A stretch of 64,000 bases of DNA from positions 81,054,920 through 81,118,919 of the forward strand of contig NC_054702.1 of assembly GCF_016097555.1 (NCBI RefSeq), written 5' to 3'. Below, one piece after another: positions 46,321 to 57,216 of this stretch (the stretch's first letter is position 1; the number at the start of each line of letters is the position of its first letter). A program made the position numbers and the translations under genes. The notes under the pieces are model-generated. The model made no database searches, was not told the DNA's origin, and was given only the letters and a program-made list of their open reading frames with translations. The DNA is from Gigantopelta aegis (taxonomy: Eukaryota > Mollusca > Gastropoda > Neomphalida > Peltospiridae).

Positions 46321-47353
46321 CGAAATATAGATTTCAAGTGAAATTACGGTAAGATATGCTATATTTATTGTATACGAACCCAAAACAAGGGTGCGAAAAG
46401 TGACCGTCATCGACCGTAGCAACTTATATAGCAAGTATGTATGTGTCCTGGGAGCCCATATATTGGTATTTTAAAAATTTTATTGCTGCCATTTTTAAAA
46501 TCAAGATGGAGGACACAATTGTGATCAGATCAAGTGTGTCCTGCGTTTTTATGAAACAAAATTAAAAACAGTAACAGTATGCAAAAGTTTAAAACTTTTT
46601 CCACATTTTGAACAATTCAAGCATATTTTGACATAAGCTATTAAACAATGTGGTAACATCTTCTTGGTCTCTTGAGATGTGATTTCTCAGCTGTTTGTCC
46701 GATTGCAGCTTTTATGGTAGAAAACACTTTTAACAAAGTAGATTGGGTTTGATCTATACATAGTGATTCAGATCGATGTTGCCCTTACAAAACTGTGTGA
46801 TAAAATGGAAGACTTCAGCTTTCTAATATTCAGATTCCTATTATTCCTTCTGCTCCAGCTTTTAGCACTTACGTTTTGCAAAGTCCGAGGTACTTTAGTG
46901 CATGCTCATCATAAACAATAACAAATGACAATGTTGAGTTGTCTCCTTTGCTTTAGTACAGGTAAACCATGATTTATTCTGAAAAGGGAAAATACAAAAC
47001 AAATCAAGCTTAATGGTTAATATCGTAATTTGTGTTTTTTTATGAATATAAGAACGAAATTTACAAGAAATCAACTTTAAAATATCGGTTACGTTAAAAG
47101 ATGAATTTCAATGGTTAAAGATTTAACAAATTTAAATAATAAAACTGGAAGTGTGATTGTGTTATTATAATTTGTTTACATCGATCGTGTAGTGTTTTCA
47201 GCAACAAGGAATGCTGGCAGAAACTTGGGTTTCCACTTCTTTATTAAAACCTGCAATCTCAAGGGTTTTTTTCAGGTTTAATCATTTGGAATAAATCATC
47301 AATCGGAGACAAACTTGCTGCTGACTGGAGTTCAATTAGAAGAAGAAATAATA

Positions 47354-47556
47354 TATAGTCCGTCCCACAGTGAACGCCTTTTTTCATTCTATTGAATTTA
47401 CTAGAAGTTATTTATTTCTGAACTGATTGATTTCTAAATTGCACACAAATAGTAGGTGTGCGTTATTTCTAGAACACTTTTACTTTTCTTCCTACGCCAA
47501 ACCAAACTGAAATCATTGACACAAAATATGTTTATAGAATGATAGGACGGACTATA
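47354..47556. mobile_element. MITE with TATAGTCCGTCC ends
   Basis: TATAGTCCGTCCCA at the left and TAGGACGGACTATA at the right are inverted. The body matches the repeat block at 15.2-16.4 kb. It lies in GRP-B intron 2 or just past the gene on the inferred structure. Confidence 0.78.
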
Positions 47557-47704
47557 GTATAATTTTATCGCCATTCTTCGAATTATGTCAGACACCGTCT
47601 CCAGGCTTAGATCGTATATAATGTAGTTAGTCGTGAAGTTAGATGCTTCCCGATCGCATTGTTGTACAATGTACTAAAATAATGGTAATGAGACTTGTTA
47701 ATTA

Positions 47705-48030
47705 AATTACATCAGTGTCCGTTGCCCCTGCGCGTGCTGTAACCTCACCGTGGTGCAGGGGTGTAACATTCTCTTTGAGAATGGCCAATACAGCACAAAT
47801 TGAAGTTTAGAGTAAGATTCGGTGTCCGTAAAATTCTGTGATATTTGTATTTGTATTTGTATTTTTGCACAGTTCTTTACACTGTTTTTGTTTAAACCTT
47901 TAATTTTTATATTGATGTTGATCATCACTTTATTTGTTTGCATTACCATAGTTTGACACCCAATAGCCGATGTATTTTTCGTGCTGGGGTGTCGTTAAAC
48001 ATTCATTCATTCATTCATTCATTCATTCAG
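47705..48030 (+). mobile_element. SINE family II, full copy
   Basis: Head CCCCTGCGCGTGCTGTAACC, hairpin CATTCTCTTTGAGAATG, AT-rich body, tail GTGCTGGGGTGTCGTTAAAC and ATTC repeats, antisense in GRP-B intron 2. The target repeat is TCAGTGTCCGTTG near 47712 and 48027. Confidence 0.87.
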
Positions 48031-48245
48031 TGTCCGTTGATGGGGATATCGTGCGAGATAATTAAAGGTATAATAATTATATGTATCATAAAACAATGTT
48101 AGAGATTGCAGCGTTATGTGGATTTTGTATGGCTAACGTTTAACAATGAAGTTAAAAGTGGTATTATCTTATGCACGTATGGTACTGTAACGATAGGCAT
48201 TAATTAATACACGAACTAATGGACGAACAGTAGAAACTTACATCT

Positions 48246-48656
48246 TCAGTAGTACTGATCGTAATTGTTGTAACTATCGTCGTAAGATTTGTATGTATTG
48301 TCATAGCTGTTGTCATAGTAGCCATAATATACATCATTGCCGTGTCCACCACCGCCATGTCCGCTGTTGCCGTGTCCACCGTGTCCGCCGTTGCCGTGTC
48401 CACCGTGTCCGCCGTTGCCCCAGCCTCCATTTCCTCCCCAGCTTCCATAACCTCCCCAACCTCCTTTGCCTCCCCAGCTTCCTCCCCAACCTCCTTTGCC
48501 TCCCCAGCCTCCGTGTCCGCCTCCCCAAACCAATCCTCCTCCGTGTCCTCCCATACCCATTTTTCCGTATCCTCCGAATCCCCAACTTCCTCCCCAGCCA
48601 GCGGCGGAAGCAGCAACCAAACAGACCAATAGGACCAGAACTGATTCCTTCAGCAT
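48246..48656 (-). CDS. GRP-B, secreted glycine/tryptophan/histidine-rich protein
   Basis: 136 aa, a shorter paralogue of GRP-A. Signal peptide MLKESVLVLLVCLVAASA (residues 1-18). Residues 19-80 are GGW/GGK-rich, 81-107 HGG/HGN-rich (six His, eight in all), and 108-136 a Tyr/Asp/Asn tail (YYDNSYDNTYKSYDDSYNN). The mature part has no Cys. The start is the ATG at 48656: it aligns with the GRP-A start and is directly followed by the signal peptide. The same frame is open upstream for 44 codons, but only because the inserted SINE happens to be open; those residues are not likely native. The CDS itself looks intact, so it may still be functional. Confidence 0.82.
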   Translation of the reverse strand: MLKESVLVLLVCLVAASAAGWGGSWGFGGYGKMGMGGHGGGLVWGGGHGGWGGKGGWGGSWGGKGGWGGYGSWGGNGGWGNGGHGGHGNGGHGGHGNSGHGGGGHGNDVYYGYYDNSYDNTYKSYDDSYNNYDQYY

Positions 48657-48661
48657 GTTGA

Positions 48662-49061
48662 CCGGCCTCGGTGGCGTCGTGGCAGGCCATCGGTCTACAG
48701 GCTGGTAGGTATTGGGTTCGGATCCCAGTCGAGGCATGGGATTTTTAATCCAGATACCGACTCCAAACCCTGAGTGAGTGCTCCGCAAGGCTCAATGGGT
48801 AGGCGTAAACCACTTGCACCGACCAGTGATCCATAACTGGTTCAACAAAGGCCATGGTTTGTGCTATCCTGCCTGTGGGAAGCGCAAATAAAAGATCCCT
48901 TGCTGCCTGTCGAAAAAAGAGTAGCCTATGTGGCGACAGCGGGTTTCCTCTTCAAAACAGTGTCAAAATTACCATATGTTTGACGTCCAATAGCCGATGA
49001 TAAGATAAAAAATCAATGTGCTCTAGTGGCGTCGTTAAATAAAACAAACTTTACTTTTTTT
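48662..49061 (+). mobile_element. Full-length SINE (head type 1) inserted at the GRP-B start codon
   Basis: It runs from CCGGCCTCGGTGGCGTCGTGG to GTCGTTAAATAAAACAAAC and a T-run. A 13-bp target-site duplication TTCAGCATGTTGA lies at 48649-48661 and 49062-49074. The SINE is antisense to GRP-B. Confidence 0.92.
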
Positions 49062-49078
49062 TTCAGCATGTTGATTTC

Positions 49079-49080
<2 letters not shown>

Positions 49081-49147
<67 letters not shown>
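49081..49147. repeat. (AG)n microsatellite forming a splice polypyrimidine tract
   Basis: An AG run of about 66 bp on plus. On the GRP-B strand it is a CT run directly before the CTGCAG acceptor. Confidence 0.93.
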
Positions 49148-49150
<3 letters not shown>

Positions 49151-49199
49151 GGACAAAAATCCAGTTAATACAGAATTTTACAAACTGGAACATGTATTA

Positions 49200-51370
49200 A
49201 ACAAGGAATAAAATAACTTGTTAGTTGATTTTTGAGTGCTGAATACAATATAAATTGATAGTATATTATTATATATATTTAGTTTACATATCCAACAGAT
49301 ATGAAATGGTTATTAAAAAAAAAAGAGAAGTAAACAAAAGAAGAGAGAAATAAAAATTAACACCAGGATTAATAATTAGATACATGAATTGCATGCGGTA
49401 TCAAAAAGAATGATGAAGATATACCGAAGTAAGTTGAATTTCATTTTTAAAAAAAACCCTAGCTGTGATACAACTGGCAAGAATTTGAATTAAAAGTAAC
49501 AAAACTGAAGGCTTATTTATTTGACATTACTTTGTAAATTACAAAGATCGAGTGTAGCTTCTTTGAATATATTCAGTACATTCCGTGTATCTCCCTCATT
49601 TTGGGACATCTCGACAATTTCCACAATGTGTTAAACATATGCGAAGACGTCCTATGGCATTAATATAACACATTTGAATCGTGAATTTAAAACGGAAATA
49701 GGTCCCATTTTCCAGAAATGCGACATTTACGGGCATTTTTTAAAGGATGTGGTCCAACACTGGATTTCATGTAGTAACCGATGAGCATCTGCATAATAGA
49801 CAGTGCACGATCGAGTGTAGTTAATGTGATCATACGCATGTATCTATACAACTATGACAATATGTACCAGTACGAGTACAGATACTGATCACAGTGATCG
49901 TCAAGCACAGCCCTTGTAAACACTGAAACCATTAATGAAAATTTTAAATCAGGCTTCTGGTTCATATTAGTTTGCGAAGTGACTTGTAAAACAGCAATAA
50001 AAACATACATTGTTGTCACACACATTTTTATTTTAATTAGTCTTCGGTGAATGTTTCTGCATTTCTGTTCTATGAACATTATTAATTGCAAAACGATTAC
50101 ACGTTGGAGTTCTTGAGATGCTAGCTTATGAGCTCTCGTTTCTCTCGTGTATTGTTTTCCTGCCAATTCCTAATCAACAGCTACAGGGCCAAATGTCCCT
50201 ATCTATATTTTATATATACCTGAACCCTTCCAGTGATGTCAGATAACTTTAGTTTATAGCGACGTGTGAACCTCCCACTATAGATATAGAGGTGGAAAAA
50301 TGGGCTTATATCTGACATTGGATAACGCATACTCTGACCCCCCCAGGCCTATGCAAAATAAAGGTCTAAAACATCAATCATCTGATTTTAGTTTCACGGC
50401 GTCAATATTTCTGTCACCTACATATCCAAACATATTAACCAATCGATCCAACTGATCTTAACCACCCCCATGTTAGATCTGCGCCTGTGTATTGTAGGTA
50501 CAAACATAAAATCTTCTAAAAATTGATGTTAACATGTCGATGTAGCCATACACTATTTATTTTTTCCTTTTAACTATTTATAATACATTTAAACAAAAAC
50601 TATAATTTCCTATCTGAGATCGTAAAATCATTCCCCCTAAATTTCGTTTTTACGGTTGCCTCTAATTTCGTTTTCGTTTTTCTATTCTAATATAGGTTTG
50701 CTGAATACAAATAAATATGTTGTCCATGTTAAAAAAAAAAAAACTTTAGGTGTTTCATAATAATAATATTTATTATTATGAACATCTGCACATTATTATT
50801 GTGTCGAAAACTCGTTGTATCCAAGTATAAAGGCGTGTTTTTATTTTTGTTATCTTGACTACGTAAGCATTGTTTTTCAAACAGCTAACACGTTTTTGGA
50901 TTAAGCATATTTAAATTTGGTTAGAAACGTATGTTGGATACAATCCTAAAGAAATGACCTCACAAAAATAAATAAAAACATAATCTGTGACACTCTATTA
51001 TAATTGGATACAATGTATTTTCAACACAATCCTAATGTCGTATACTATCATTTTGTTTTTGTCATTTTGATCCCTAAACGTAATTACTCAGATGGCCAAC
51101 ATATTTCCTTTTTTGGATTTAGCACCCACAAATTAGGTTGGAAAAAGTATGATATCCTAAATAAACGTAGTTACTCAGATGGCACAACATATTTCCAACA
51201 AAGATTTTTAACTACAACATATTTCCTTAAATTAAGTTATTAGTGCTGTTGCTTTGCTTCATTTCACATGAGAGAAAATCCAATTTGTGCCTGTTCCAAA
51301 TAATAAATCACACAAATAAGCAAGATATGTTGGTATATAAACCAATATACTATGAGAAAGCGTAGCTAAG
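49200..51370. other. GRP-B intron 1, with a dispersed repeat at 50280-50480
   Basis: The intron is AT-rich with no supported ORF. Segment 50280-50480 is repeated in inverted orientation at 54640-54810 (AAAATAAAGGTCTAAAA, CACCTACA.ATCCAA). Confidence 0.6.
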
Positions 51371-51448
51371 GTATACTCACTTATTGAATAGTTGATGTTC
51401 TCAAGTAAGGGAAGAGTTGAAGTGCGTCTGTTCGAATTTTGTTGCCCC

Positions 51449-51540
51449 TTATATACTTAGCGAATGTGGTCATACACCGCGACCTACCTCACTTCCTACC
51501 TACGCTGTGATCGGCGGTTACGTCTTATTCGGTAACACGA
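51449..51540 (-). promoter_or_regulatory. GRP-B core promoter
   Basis: Minus-strand TATATAA at 51455-51449. Upstream are CACATTCGC, TAGGAAGTGAG, GATCACAG and GACGTAAC in the same order and spacing as in GRP-A. Confidence 0.75.
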
Positions 51541-51829
51541 TGTTAATTTGATCACAATTATGATTGATAGCATTTTAATGAGTTCGATATCGGAGTATCG
51601 GTCATTAAGCAAACATAATCGTTTTCGTTAATGGTAAGAAACAATTAGCTTGCACTTGGCAGCTTGGAAACACTCGCTTGACAAATCACAACTTTGTTAC
51701 ACGTTCGTTTGGAAATGTTTCCACAAAATTCTGATAATGTAGTTTAACGACTGTTAAAGTTTTATGTTACTTTTGTTATAATACATTCATATGTTTACAT
51801 TTGTCTGACAACCAATAGCCCGTGTATGT

Positions 51830-52140
51830 TTCTTTCTGGGGGCGTGTCGTGGTAAAGTACTCGCTTGATGCGCGATTAGTCTAGTGTCGATCCCCATCAC
51901 TGGGCCCATTGGGCTATTTCTCGTTAAAGCCAGTGCACAACGACTGGTATATCAAACGCCGTGGTATGTGCTATCCTGTCTGTGGGATGGTGCATTAAAA
52001 AGAGCACTTACTACTAATGGAAATATGTAGCGGATTTCCTCTTTAAGACTAGATGACACAACTACCAAATGTTTGAATTACAATAGCCTATGATTAATAA
52101 ATCAATGTGCTCTAGTGGTGTCGTTAAACAAAAAAAGTTT
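51830..52140 (+). mobile_element. SINE, head type 2
   Basis: Head TCGTGGTAAAGTACTCGCTT and a B-box-like stretch near GTGTCGATCCCC; body CCAGTGCACAACGACTGG; tail GCTCTAGTGGTGTCGTTAAAC. Diverged. It lies upstream of the GRP-B promoter. Confidence 0.83.
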
Positions 52141-52509
52141 TCTTTTTTTCTTTTTGGAGTAAAGTTAAACCTTCACTTCTCTGTATATATCTCCCCTCCT
52201 CCCACTATAAGGTCCTATATTTGAGATATGATCACTTTGTGTGTTAACAAACACGGCTTGCGTAAAAGGTACTTATAGACCTAAACAAAACTAATAATAA
52301 GCTACACTGCACTTGAGATTTTACCGTCAATTTAGTGTGTTAGTCTGTCTGTCTCCCCCCCCCCTCTCTCTCCCTCTGTGTGTGTGTGTGTGTGCGTTTT
52401 GACATTGTTAGAAATTGCTATTACATTAAAACCATATATTTAACTAATGACGAAGTTATAAATAGTAGGGCAAGGTACCTAATTTAAAGCCATGACTACC
52501 TGCACTAAA

Positions 52510-52990
52510 GTTACTTTATTTTGATTTATTAATCATCAGCCACTAGATGTCAAACAACATTTTACACAAATAGTCTTAAAGGAACCCCGCAACATTGTTT
52601 CCTTTAGCAGCAAGGGATCTCACCAGAGCCGGTTAAGGATCCGCGGGGCCTGTAGCACAACTAACAGCGGGGATCCCTTCCCGGGATATATATTTTGTAA
52701 CTCCCTCGGGGAGAGGGGGAAACTTACGTGGGGAAAATAAATGTACACATCACCACGAGGCCCCCTGAAGCGCGGGGCCCGTAGCACGTGCTACATATAC
52801 TACTAGGATAAATCGGCTCTGGATCTCATTTTTTAATATTCCCACATACACGATGGTACATGTCAAGGCCTTTGATTTACTAGTCGTGGCGTACTGGTTG
52901 GGACGGGAACAATCATAGAATGAGTCCACGGAGGTCCTACGATTCAAGCAGACGAGCGCTCTACCGACTGAGTTAGATCCAGCCCCAGTG
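52510..52990 (-). mobile_element. SINE, head type 3, split by a MITE
   Basis: Minus orientation. The head CTCAGTCGGTAGAGCGCTCG with TTGAATCGTAGGACC resembles a tRNA and differs from types 1 and 2, while the body (CAAAGGCCTTGACATGTACC, GATCCCTTGCTGC) is the common one. The MITE at 52623-52822 interrupts it. Confidence 0.78.
52623..52822. mobile_element. 200-bp MITE with CCAGAGCCG ends and a 6-bp duplication
   Basis: Ends CCAGAGCCG and CGGCTCTGG. Flanks ATCTCA at 52617-52622 and 52823-52828. It interrupts the SINE GATCCCTTGCTGC region. No ORF. Confidence 0.8.
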
Positions 52991-53084
52991 CATCAAAGAT
53001 GCTTTACATGCATATATAATTATGTTTGTGTTTTATTCAGAGTTTGTTTTTTGTATTAATATTTTCAAAAATTGGTTTATTTTA

Positions 53085-53320
53085 TTTAACAACACCTCTA
53101 GAGCACACACTATAATTAATCATTGGCTAATGAATGAAACGCATTTGGTAATTTTTGACACGTATCTAGTCTAGACGCTCTCATTTAAAGCTCATAAAGA
53201 CTGGATGCGGTGCGTGCGTGCGTTCCGACTGTTGCGTTTGCAGCTTCATACACAAACTGCGTTCCGACCGGCCACATGCGTTTCACATCCAGTCTAAACC
53301 CTCTCATTGAAACTAATATA
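53085..53320 (-). mobile_element. SINE tail with embedded MITE, second example
   Basis: SINE tail to GACACGTA (53085-53165), then MITE text AAAGACTGGATGCGGTGCGT...CACATCCAGTCTAAACC. Further MITE pieces lie at 54005-54110. Confidence 0.72.
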
Positions 53321-54640
53321 TTTCGATTTGTTTAGTTTTTTATGAAGATGAACATTTAATCAAACAAGTTAAACGATTTCCTTTTATCTGGAATACATGA
53401 CTGTCCTATTGCAGGTAGTAATAAACCAAATAACTTCCGGCTGGGTCAAAGTTCGAGGTCCACCAATTTTTGATAGAGAAGTTAACACCATAAGTGCTGT
53501 GATAGGTGATAAATGTGAGTGTGTTGGTTGTAAAAGAAAAAGAAAATGTTTCAACTGGGCAAAACATGTATACGGTACCTGTAAAAAGTACTAAAATTTT
53601 GTGCGGAACTATGGTAGTCAAAGACACTACCCGTTATTTCTGAATTGAGCAGGTTCACCCAAAAAAAATTCTGATTAATGTTAAGGGTGAGGGGTGGTAT
53701 TATTTATTGTTTATATCGATTGATACGCTGCAGGTAAGGGTGTTAGCCACACATGTTACTATTGTCGTCTATGGGATTTGATTTGGTAGTATACACCCTA
53801 TAATGACAATAAGAAAGGAAAATGCCTGGCAAATCATCACAAATACTATTGGGATGTTTTGTAAGTTCACACCCCACCCACAACTCCCGATTAAATTTAA
53901 ATTATGGTTAACATTATTTAGCACAATAATATTACATTTAATTGTGTGCCATAACATTTTATAAATCTTGTTTGTGTTTATATGAGAGACAGAGAAGTCA
54001 TTTTATCAATTGCGGCCGGAACGCAGTTGGTGCATATGCCCTGAACGCAAACCGCAGACTCAACAGCCGGACTGCACGAACGCGCCGCATCCAGTCTATA
54101 AGCCTCGAGAGAAAACCTGCTACATACCACATTTATAATACCTTACAAAGAAAAAGAAACAGAACTGCAACTAATTAATTTATTAAAATCAGATTTATAT
54201 CATTCACACTTAGGATGGCAAAACAGTAAATAATAATACACTAAGTTGAAAGTTTAACGACGCCTCATAGGCCCGTAGCATGGTGGACAGTATTGGGTGG
54301 GGGGGGGGGGCGGGGGGGGGGAGGGCAATTGAATAAGCGCCGAAGACGCGAGTTATTTGGGGGGTCCCGGGTCATGATTCAAAGGTTATTTTTGCCCGTT
54401 ACTGTAATTCTCGCCGTTAATATCGATACGTTAATCTCGTTACAACTTTTACATTCAGTCAAACTGTAAAGGTTATTAAAAAAGGAGAAAAATCCAGCCA
54501 AAAGTATTGGGGGGGGGGGGGGGGGGGGGGGCAGCCCACACCCGCTACGAGCCTGTCTCAGTACGAAACATAAAAAAAATAATGTATGCCTAAATTTACA
54601 TGTTAACATCAGGGTTTTTTTAAGATTGGGGGTGGGAGGG
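53321..54640. other. Intergenic DNA with MITE pieces and G-runs
   Basis: MITE fragment at 54005-54110 (GCGGCCGGAACGCAG...GCGCCGCATCCAGTCTATAA). G-runs near 54300-54320 and 54509-54531 lie in a possible small MITE (TAGGCCCGTAGCA at 54268 and GCTACGAGCCTG at 54543). The frame at 53397-53594 has no recognised domain. Confidence 0.5.
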
Positions 54641-54835
54641 TAGGGGTGGGTGGGTTAATATCAATGTAATGAGGATCAGTTGGTTAATATAAGCTTGGAT
54701 TTGTAGGTGATAAAAATATTAACGCCCTAAAGCCAAAATCAGAGGATTGATATTTTAGACCTTTATTTTGGATAGGCCTGAAGGGGTCAGGGTACACCCC
54801 CACCGATGTTGAAAGGCTAACACACACACACACAC

Positions 54836-54945
<110 letters not shown>

Positions 54946-55159
54946 GCTGGACTGCACGCAGAAATCCGCTACATACTGATTTTAGAATTCTAATAACTAC
55001 CTTACAAAGAAGAAGAAACAGAACTGTAATTAATTAATTTATTAAAATCAGATTTAAATAATTCACACTTATGGTATCAGAGAAGTAAATAATAATACAC
55101 TGAATTGAAGTTATATATGAATACATCGATGATAAACATAACAATTCAAACGTCAAAAC

Positions 55160-55560
55160 CGGCCTCGGTGGTGTCGTGGTTAGGCCATCGGTCTACAGAC
55201 TGGTAGGTACTGGGTTCGGATCCCAGTCGAGGCATGGGATTTTTAATCCAGATACCGACTCCAAACCCTGAGTGAGTGCTCCGCAAGGCTCAATGGGTAG
55301 GTGTAAACCACTTGCACCGACCAGTGATCCATAATTGGTTCAACAAAGGCCATGGTTTGTGCTATCCTGCCTGTGGGAAACGCAAATAAAAGATCCCTTG
55401 CTGCCTGTCGAAAAAAGAGTAGCCTATGTGGCGACAGCGGGTTTCCTCTAAAAAAACAGTGTCAGAATGACCATATGTTTGACGTCCAATAGCCGATGAT
55501 AAGATACAAAATCAATGTGCTCTAGTGGCGTCGTTAAATAAAAGAAACTTTACTTTTTTT
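55160..55560 (+). mobile_element. Full-length SINE, head type 1
   Basis: Almost identical to the copy at 48662-49061. A 13-bp target-site duplication TTCAAACGTCAAA lies on both sides (about 55146-55158 and 55559-55571). The similarity to the GRP-B insertion suggests a recently active subfamily. Confidence 0.92.
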
Positions 55561-55599
55561 CAAACGTCAAATTAAAATAGTGTAAATAATTAAAACGTG

Positions 55600-56005
55600 T
55601 TTTTTTTTTTTAATGACACCAGTAGTGCACATTAATGTATTAATCATCGGCTATTGTATGTCAAACATTTGGTAATTTTGACATAATAATATAGTCTTAA
55701 GGCTCACATAGACTGGACGCGGCGCGTGCGTGCGGTCCGACTGTTGCGTCTGCGGCTTGCATTTTGAGCATATACACCATCTGCGTTCCGGCTGACCGCA
55801 TGCGTTTTGCAAACACACGCATCCAGTTTAGACGATCTCGTTGAAACTAATGTATTTTCCATATTTATATCCGGACCGCACAAACTGCGCCGCATCCAGT
55901 CTATATGAGCCTTTACTTAGAGGAAACCCGCAAAATTTTCACAATAGTAGCAAGGAATCGTTTATACGCACCATCCCACAAACAGAATAACACATACTAC
56001 GGCCC
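55600..56005 (-). mobile_element. SINE (minus) interrupted by a MITE
   Basis: SINE tail 55600-55690 and body from 55915 (GAGGAAACCCGC, GCAAGGAATCG, ACACATACTACGGCC) surround the MITE at about 55691-55914. Confidence 0.78.
55691..55914. mobile_element. MITE with AAGGCTCA(C/T)ATAGACTGGA ends
   Basis: Inverted ends AAGGCTCACATAGACTGGAC and the complement AAGGCTCATATAGACTGGAT, with CG-rich CGCGGCGCGTGCG inside. The duplication at the SINE site is TTA or CTTA depending on where the end is placed; TTA would suit PIF/Harbinger. Confidence 0.75.
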
Positions 56006-56344
56006 TAAAATGAAATGAGAAGTCGCCTAATGGGCCTACCGACGGGGAGTTTAAAGAGTTATGTAAAAATACAAATATCATAAATAGGTACAATAAATGT
56101 TTAGAATAAAATTCATTATCTTGGAAAATTTTCAAAACAAGTCGTGGATGGAATAGAAATGATTACATCATATTTCTCCTACCAAATGTATCTTTTCTCG
56201 TTTGATCAAGATGACTACACTCCACCTGGAATTAATATTGTGTTTCTTCTGTTCCGTAGTGTAGTGCAGTGTACTTCCATATAGTGATCATGCAATTTTA
56301 GATTTAACCAAAGGGAGATAATCGAATGATATCATTTGCATTGA

Positions 56345-56605
56345 AAGTTGCTCGGTTGTGTCGTAGTTAAGCCATCGAGCATAAGGCTGCGGTTCGCAGC
56401 CCGGTACCTGCTCCCACCCAGTGCGAGTTTTAACGACTCAATGGGTAGGCGTAAGACCACTATACCCTCTTCTCTCTGACTAACTACTAACCACTAACTC
56501 ACTTTTCTGGACAGACAGCCCAGATAGCTGAGGTGTGTGGCCAGGACAGCGTGATTGAACTTTAATTGGATATAAGCACGGAAATGAGTTGAAATGAAAT
56601 GTTTG
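56345..56605 (+). mobile_element. SINE family III, tRNA-derived
   Basis: Head TTGTGTCGTAGTTAAGCCAT with B box GCGGTTCGCAGCC, a distinct body, and tail TTAATTGGATATAAGCACGG then GAAATGAGTTGAAATG repeats. The tail also appears alone at 35635. Confidence 0.78.
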
Positions 56606-56639
56606 GTGGCCTATCACCGGATATACCTATGCTGATTCA

Positions 56640-56780
56640 AACTCCTCCGATTCTGCCCTTATTAACTTCTGAATTTTTATTTTGATGTTGATCATCACTA
56701 AGTTTTGGATTTACCATAATTTAACACCCAATATTTTTCGTGATGGTTTGTCGTTAAACATTCATTCATTCATTCATCCG
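56640..56780 (+). mobile_element. SINE family II tail fragment
   Basis: TTTTGATGTTGATCATCACT to GTCGTTAAACATTCATTC, without the head. Confidence 0.78.
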
Positions 56781-57145
56781 ATTCTGTCCATCAAGGAGTT
56801 TGTAACCGATGATCTATCTATTAAACAGCAAGACTATAACAGGAATATAGAAACAATCACCCAATGACCACAATTGGAATTATTTTACTTTCTTAAATGT
56901 GGTTGTTGTTCATGGGACCTAGTTTTGAAAAGAAAACCCTTATTGCCAAGAACGTTTCGTCCACATGAAATCCAGTTGAGCTGAATGACAACAAGAGTAC
57001 CGATGAGGTACATGATACATGGAACATATTTCACGAAAGTTGTTAGTGAAATTATTACAATATTTGAAGAAAAAATGACAACGTGTAATATGCAACAAAT
57101 TAAGATTGCGTCGTCCTTTGCAGAGGCGAAGCGTGGTCTGAACCT

Positions 57146-57148
<3 letters not shown>

Positions 57149-57213
<65 letters not shown>
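57149..57213. repeat. (GT)n microsatellite
   Basis: A near-perfect GT run of about 65 bp. Confidence 0.95.

Positions 57214-57216
<3 letters not shown>

Larger units (their letters stand above)
43317..46415. mobile_element. 3.1-kb module bounded by inverted repeats, no recognised transposase
   Basis: Left GGTCGACGACAGTCACTTTT (43317) and the complement at the right end (46415 downward, GGTCGATGACGGTCACTTTT) match over about 50-70 bp, including TTCGCACC and TTGTTTTGG. The inside is AT-rich and carries a MITE (43879-44117), a poly-C run, a minus-strand frame (45524-45814) and a 236-bp tandem repeat. No DDE or other transposase motif was found and no target-site duplication is clear. Confidence 0.6.
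46900..51422 (-). other. GRP-B transcription unit (three exons)
   Basis: Inferred minus-strand structure. Exon 1 runs from about 51422 to 51381 (donor GTGAGT) or 51377 (donor GTATAC). Exon 2 runs from 49077 (acceptor CTCTCTGCAG) to 48242 (AGAT, then GTAAGT) and now includes a whole antisense SINE in its 5' UTR part. Exon 3 starts at 46978 (acceptor CCTTTTCAG). The AATAAA found in GRP-A exon 3 is not conserved here, so the 3' end is not fixed. Confidence 0.68.
46665..51740. repeat. Segmental duplication block B, containing GRP-B
   Basis: Collinear with block A (17565-22690), same orientation, about 29 kb away. See block A for the matched pieces. Block B has its own insertions: a MITE (47354), SINE family II (47705) and a SINE at the GRP-B start codon. 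Confidence 0.8.

Noticed and set aside
48293..48708. Plus- and minus-strand shadow frames over the GRP-B exon
   Set aside because: Same reason: repeat-driven openings without signal peptide or conserved junctions.
48657..48788. 44-residue N-terminal extension of GRP-B
   Set aside because: It is translated from the antisense SINE and is absent from GRP-A. The signal peptide only works if the start is at 48656.
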